Of a stretch of 9,618 nucleotides of DNA, positions 7,619 through 9,618 are shown one piece after another. The stretch is from positions 1-9,618 of the forward strand of contig CALBNA010000250.1 in NCBI GenBank assembly GCA_937896205.1. The letters run 5' to 3'. Every line of letters begins with the position of its first letter. Position 1 is the stretch's first letter. Below the pieces are notes generated by a model, which saw nothing but the letters and a program-made list of their open reading frames with translations, had not been told where the DNA came from and did no database searches. The position numbers were made by a program, and so were the translations under genes. The stretch comes from an uncultured Campylobacter sp. Lineage in GTDB: Bacteria; Campylobacterota; Campylobacteria; Campylobacterales; Campylobacteraceae.

Positions 7619-7663
7619 CAAATTTTTTGCTTACATTGTTTATAAATTTAAGCCGTTTTGCAT

Positions 7664-7669
7664 TACAAT
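7664..7669 (+). promoter_or_regulatory. Candidate -10 box for the EamA transporter gene
   Basis: TACAAT preceded by GTTTTGCAT would start transcription near 7676, about 18 bases before the preferred TTG start at 7694. If correct, the earlier in-frame TTG at 7658 lies upstream of the transcript and cannot be used. A second AT-rich candidate, TATAAA at 7641-7646, would leave both starts possible. Confidence 0.35.
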
Positions 7670-7681
7670 ACGCCTAAATTT

Positions 7682-7687
7682 AAAGGA
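7682..7687 (+). promoter_or_regulatory. Ribosome binding site deciding the TTG start of the transporter
   Basis: AAAGGA is followed by 6 bases and then TTG at 7694. The longest frame would start at TTG 7658, which has no such site and adds 12 polar residues not expected in this family. The site therefore favours 7694. Confidence 0.6.
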
Positions 7688-7693
7688 AAAATT

Positions 7694-8587
7694 TTGTTTC
7701 GTAGATACGTTTTGCACCATTTGGGCGCTTATTATATGATCATCGCGTGTATGTTTTTTGCTGCCGTGGGCGGCTTTGCGAAGGTTTTGAGCGAGCAGAT
7801 GTCTAGCATCGAGGTCGTATTTTTTAGAAACGCCGTGGGCCTTGCCATCGTTCTTTACGCCATTTACAAAAGGCCGCCGACGCATCAAAAAGGCGGGCAG
7901 TTTTGTGTGCTGATGTTTCGCGGATTTATCGGTACGATCGCGCTTTTTGCTCTTTTTTACAACATCGCTCATATAAATTTGGGCGCGGCTTATACTTTTC
8001 AAAAAACCAGCCCCATTTTCACGGCGATTTTTGCGGCGATTTTCTTAAAAGAAGCGCTTAGCAAAAAGGGCTGGGGCGCGATATTTCTGGGCTTTATCGG
8101 CATACTTTTTATCATCCAGCCAAATTTAGGCATCAGTAAAACCGACTGGCTGGGGCTTTGGAGCGGCGTGGGGGCTGCGCTTGCGATGCTTAGCGTTAGA
8201 ACCCTGCGCAAAAGCTACGACACGAGCGTCATCGTGCTTAGCTTTATGGCGTGGGGAACGGCTCTACCGATGCTTTTGATGGGTATTGCGGAGTGGGTCA
8301 AATTTGAGTCTCTAGATTTTTTGCTTTCGCCTTTTGTGGCGCCAAATTTTAAAGGCGTAATCCTCATCGTGCTGATGGGGCTTGCGGGCTATTTTTTTCA
8401 GTTTTATATGACGAAGGCGTATGCCGCGAGCAAAAAGGCCGGCTCGGTCGCCGCGATAAGCTATATGGACGTCGTATTTTCGCTCGTCGTCGGCTTTTTT
8501 ATGGGCGATACGCTACCTAATGCGGCGGCGTTTTTTGGTATAATGCTGGTCGTTATCAGCGGAATAATCGTAGCAAGGGAGAGATAA
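7694..8587 (+). CDS. EamA/DMT-superfamily transporter
   Basis: 297 residues from TTG 7694 (309 if TTG 7658 is used). The protein is strongly hydrophobic with about ten membrane segments, arranged as two EamA repeats (about 11-141 and 153-294). Typical features are FFRN after the second segment (43-46), the TSPIFTAIFAAIFLKEAL stretch ending repeat one (105-122), and the matching SYMDVVFSLVVGFFMGDTLP in repeat two (256-275). Short positively charged loops (KR, RTLRK, KK) fit the positive-inside rule. Drug/metabolite transporters of this family move small metabolites such as amino acids or nucleobases across the inner membrane, but the substrate cannot be told from sequence. The gene is divergent from the MnmE fragment. 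Its last codons carry the ribosome binding site of the next gene, which starts 5 bases after its stop. Confidence 0.9.
   Translation: MFRRYVLHHLGAYYMIIACMFFAAVGGFAKVLSEQMSSIEVVFFRNAVGLAIVLYAIYKRPPTHQKGGQFCVLMFRGFIGTIALFALFYNIAHINLGAAYTFQKTSPIFTAIFAAIFLKEALSKKGWGAIFLGFIGILFIIQPNLGISKTDWLGLWSGVGAALAMLSVRTLRKSYDTSVIVLSFMAWGTALPMLLMGIAEWVKFESLDFLLSPFVAPNFKGVILIVLMGLAGYFFQFYMTKAYAASKKAGSVAAISYMDVVFSLVVGFFMGDTLPNAAAFFGIMLVVISGIIVARER
8539..8544 (+). promoter_or_regulatory. Possible promoter for the terminal gene inside the transporter gene
   Basis: TTTTTTGGTATAATG contains a perfect TATAAT with a preceding T-run, about 49 bases before the next ATG. It is also coding sequence (FFGIM), so it may be chance. 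Confidence 0.3.
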
Positions 8588-8592
8588 TTTTT

Positions 8593-9618
8593 ATGAAAAT
8601 AGAAATGGGCGAATCTTTATTTTACTCCTGGCTTCGCCACGTCAAAGAGTGCCAAATAGTGCAAACTAATTGGAAAATTTCGCCGAAATGGGAGCTAAAA
8701 TTTGCGGACGAACTAGAAAAAATTATATCGAGAACGGATAAATTTTTTTTCGATAAATACGGATATAAAATTTATAAACAAAATACTTCATTAAAACAGC
8801 TTTTGCAACAAGCAGAGTGTGATGCGCTTGGAATTTGTGTGAGTGATGGGGTTAGCGAAATTTATGCAGTTGATGTTGCTTTTCATGAGTCTGGGCTAAA
8901 TTATGGTGGGCTTGATGAAACGGTGGCGAGAGTTGTAAAAAAATGCATAAGAACAGCTATGTCTATCTATGGATATTTCGGTGTTAAAAAAGCCAATATT
9001 ATTTTTGCATCTCCAAAAATAAACAAACAAATTTTATACGCCCTACAACCTTGCTTTATTGATCTAAATGAGATAATGCCTGAGATGGGATTCGAGTTTG
9101 ATTTTAGAATAATTGCTAATGATGACTTTTTAAATTCCGTATTAAAACCTATTTTGGAAGTAAGTGGCAATATAGCCGACACAACAGAGCTTTTTATGCG
9201 TTCTTATCAGATGCTAACTTTATTTGATAAAAAGGAGCTAAAAAGTATTGAAAAAATTGAAAAAGAGAAGCGAAAAATAGCCTCAAATACTTATCAATTT
9301 TCTAAAGAATATATTGACAACAAAAATAATCAAGACGAATACGCAGAGCTAAAAATCGGACAAATAGCGCGTATCATAATGAGAGAAATTTTAGAAAGTG
9401 GTAGAGTGGTTGCGGAGGATGTAAGCAGGCTACAAAGTAAAAAATATAGCAAAGATTATCTTGGGTTAAACTATGCGGCATTAGTTAAAGCAGACGGCGA
9501 ATATGAAAAAGTTCGCTATTATACGGATCCGATACTAATAAATGGAATATACTATAAACTTTGCTCTCAATGGTATGAAACGTCTGCAAACGACGATAGA
9601 CCTGTCTCTTATACACAT
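8593..9618 (+). CDS. AT-rich gene of unknown function, cut by the contig end
   Basis: Open from ATG 8593 to the window end: 342 codons, of which about the first 336 are genomic and the last few come from adapter sequence. GGAGAG (8578-8583), inside the end of the transporter gene, is a good ribosome binding site. The protein is soluble, with no signal peptide or membrane segment. A conserved-looking block runs from about 74 to 145: ECDALGI, then EIYAVDVAFHE and GGLDETVARVVKKCIRTA, then GYFGVKKANIIFASPKIN. Acidic residues at 77, 94 and 99 next to a predicted strand faintly recall nuclease folds, but there is no PD-(D/E)XK lysine where expected, so no enzyme is claimed. Residues 215-245 are highly charged and lysine-rich. 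The coding sequence is much AT-richer than its neighbours, suggesting transfer. Its true C-terminus is missing. Confidence 0.75.
   Translation, partial: MKIEMGESLFYSWLRHVKECQIVQTNWKISPKWELKFADELEKIISRTDKFFFDKYGYKIYKQNTSLKQLLQQAECDALGICVSDGVSEIYAVDVAFHESGLNYGGLDETVARVVKKCIRTAMSIYGYFGVKKANIIFASPKINKQILYALQPCFIDLNEIMPEMGFEFDFRIIANDDFLNSVLKPILEVSGNIADTTELFMRSYQMLTLFDKKELKSIEKIEKEKRKIASNTYQFSKEYIDNKNNQDEYAELKIGQIARIIMREILESGRVVAEDVSRLQSKKYSKDYLGLNYAALVKADGEYEKVRYYTDPILINGIYYKLCSQWYETSANDDRPVSYTH
9602..9618. other. Nextera transposase mosaic-end adapter at contig end
   Basis: The last 17 bases, CTGTCTCTTATACACAT, equal the first 17 bases of the 19-base Nextera mosaic-end read-through adapter (CTGTCTCTTATACACATCT). 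This is library-preparation sequence left on the contig, not genomic DNA. Codons after about 9601 in the terminal gene should be ignored. Confidence 0.93.

Noticed and set aside
7640..8002. 120-residue open frame on the minus strand, in the place where an MnmE N-terminal half might be expected
   Set aside because: It lies antisense inside the EamA transporter gene, shows no resemblance to the MnmE N-terminal domain, and has a low-complexity basic composition.
8593..9601. Calling the terminal protein a PD-(D/E)XK nuclease or a defence gene
   Set aside because: D77 and D94 are suggestive, but the expected lysine two residues after D94 is Ala (DVA), and no neighbouring defence genes can be seen.

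Overview
The window looks like a piece of a Campylobacter chromosome, most likely from the oral group with higher G+C (concisus/curvus/rectus/showae); the species is not determined. The reasons are a small-form PurL, an MnmE-type GTPase ending in FCLGK, a TerB/J-domain DjlA-like protein, frequent TTG starts, promoters with a TATAAT-like -10 box and no clear -35, and a striking excess of the word AAATTTG/CAAATTT. The window ends in 17 bases of Illumina Nextera transposase adapter, so position 9601 is the edge of a draft contig and not a biological end.

Layout: positions 1-7555 are read entirely on the minus strand. In transcription order (right to left) they hold an MnmE GTPase lacking its N-terminal half, three tandem related lipoprotein genes, a 342-base gap, purL, a 171-base gap rich in AAATTTG words, a Clp/crotonase-fold serine protease of the SDH_sah type, and a membrane-anchored TerB + J-domain protein. 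A 138-base divergent region (7556-7693) separates these from plus-strand genes: an EamA/DMT-family transporter, then an AT-rich gene of unknown function that runs off the contig.

The three lipoprotein genes are the least familiar part. All encode proteins of about 245-250 residues with a signal peptide, a lipobox cysteine and two further conserved cysteines. I do not recognise the family. The last copy is interrupted by an in-frame TAG at codon 46, although its true start overlaps the preceding gene by ATGA and the rest of the frame is intact. The truncated mnmE just upstream keeps all GTPase motifs and has its own well-placed ribosome binding site and a candidate promoter. Next to it lie a duplicated 17-base sequence and a hairpin that may mark a rearrangement.

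The purL, protease and djlA genes look ordinary and intact. The protease and djlA are 4 bases apart and probably cotranscribed. The terminal gene has clearly lower G+C than its neighbours and begins 5 bases after the transporter's stop, which suggests acquired DNA joined just downstream of a native gene. No complete new system is evident. The best leads are the lipoprotein cluster, the half-length MnmE and the unknown terminal gene, none of which can be resolved without neighbouring sequence.
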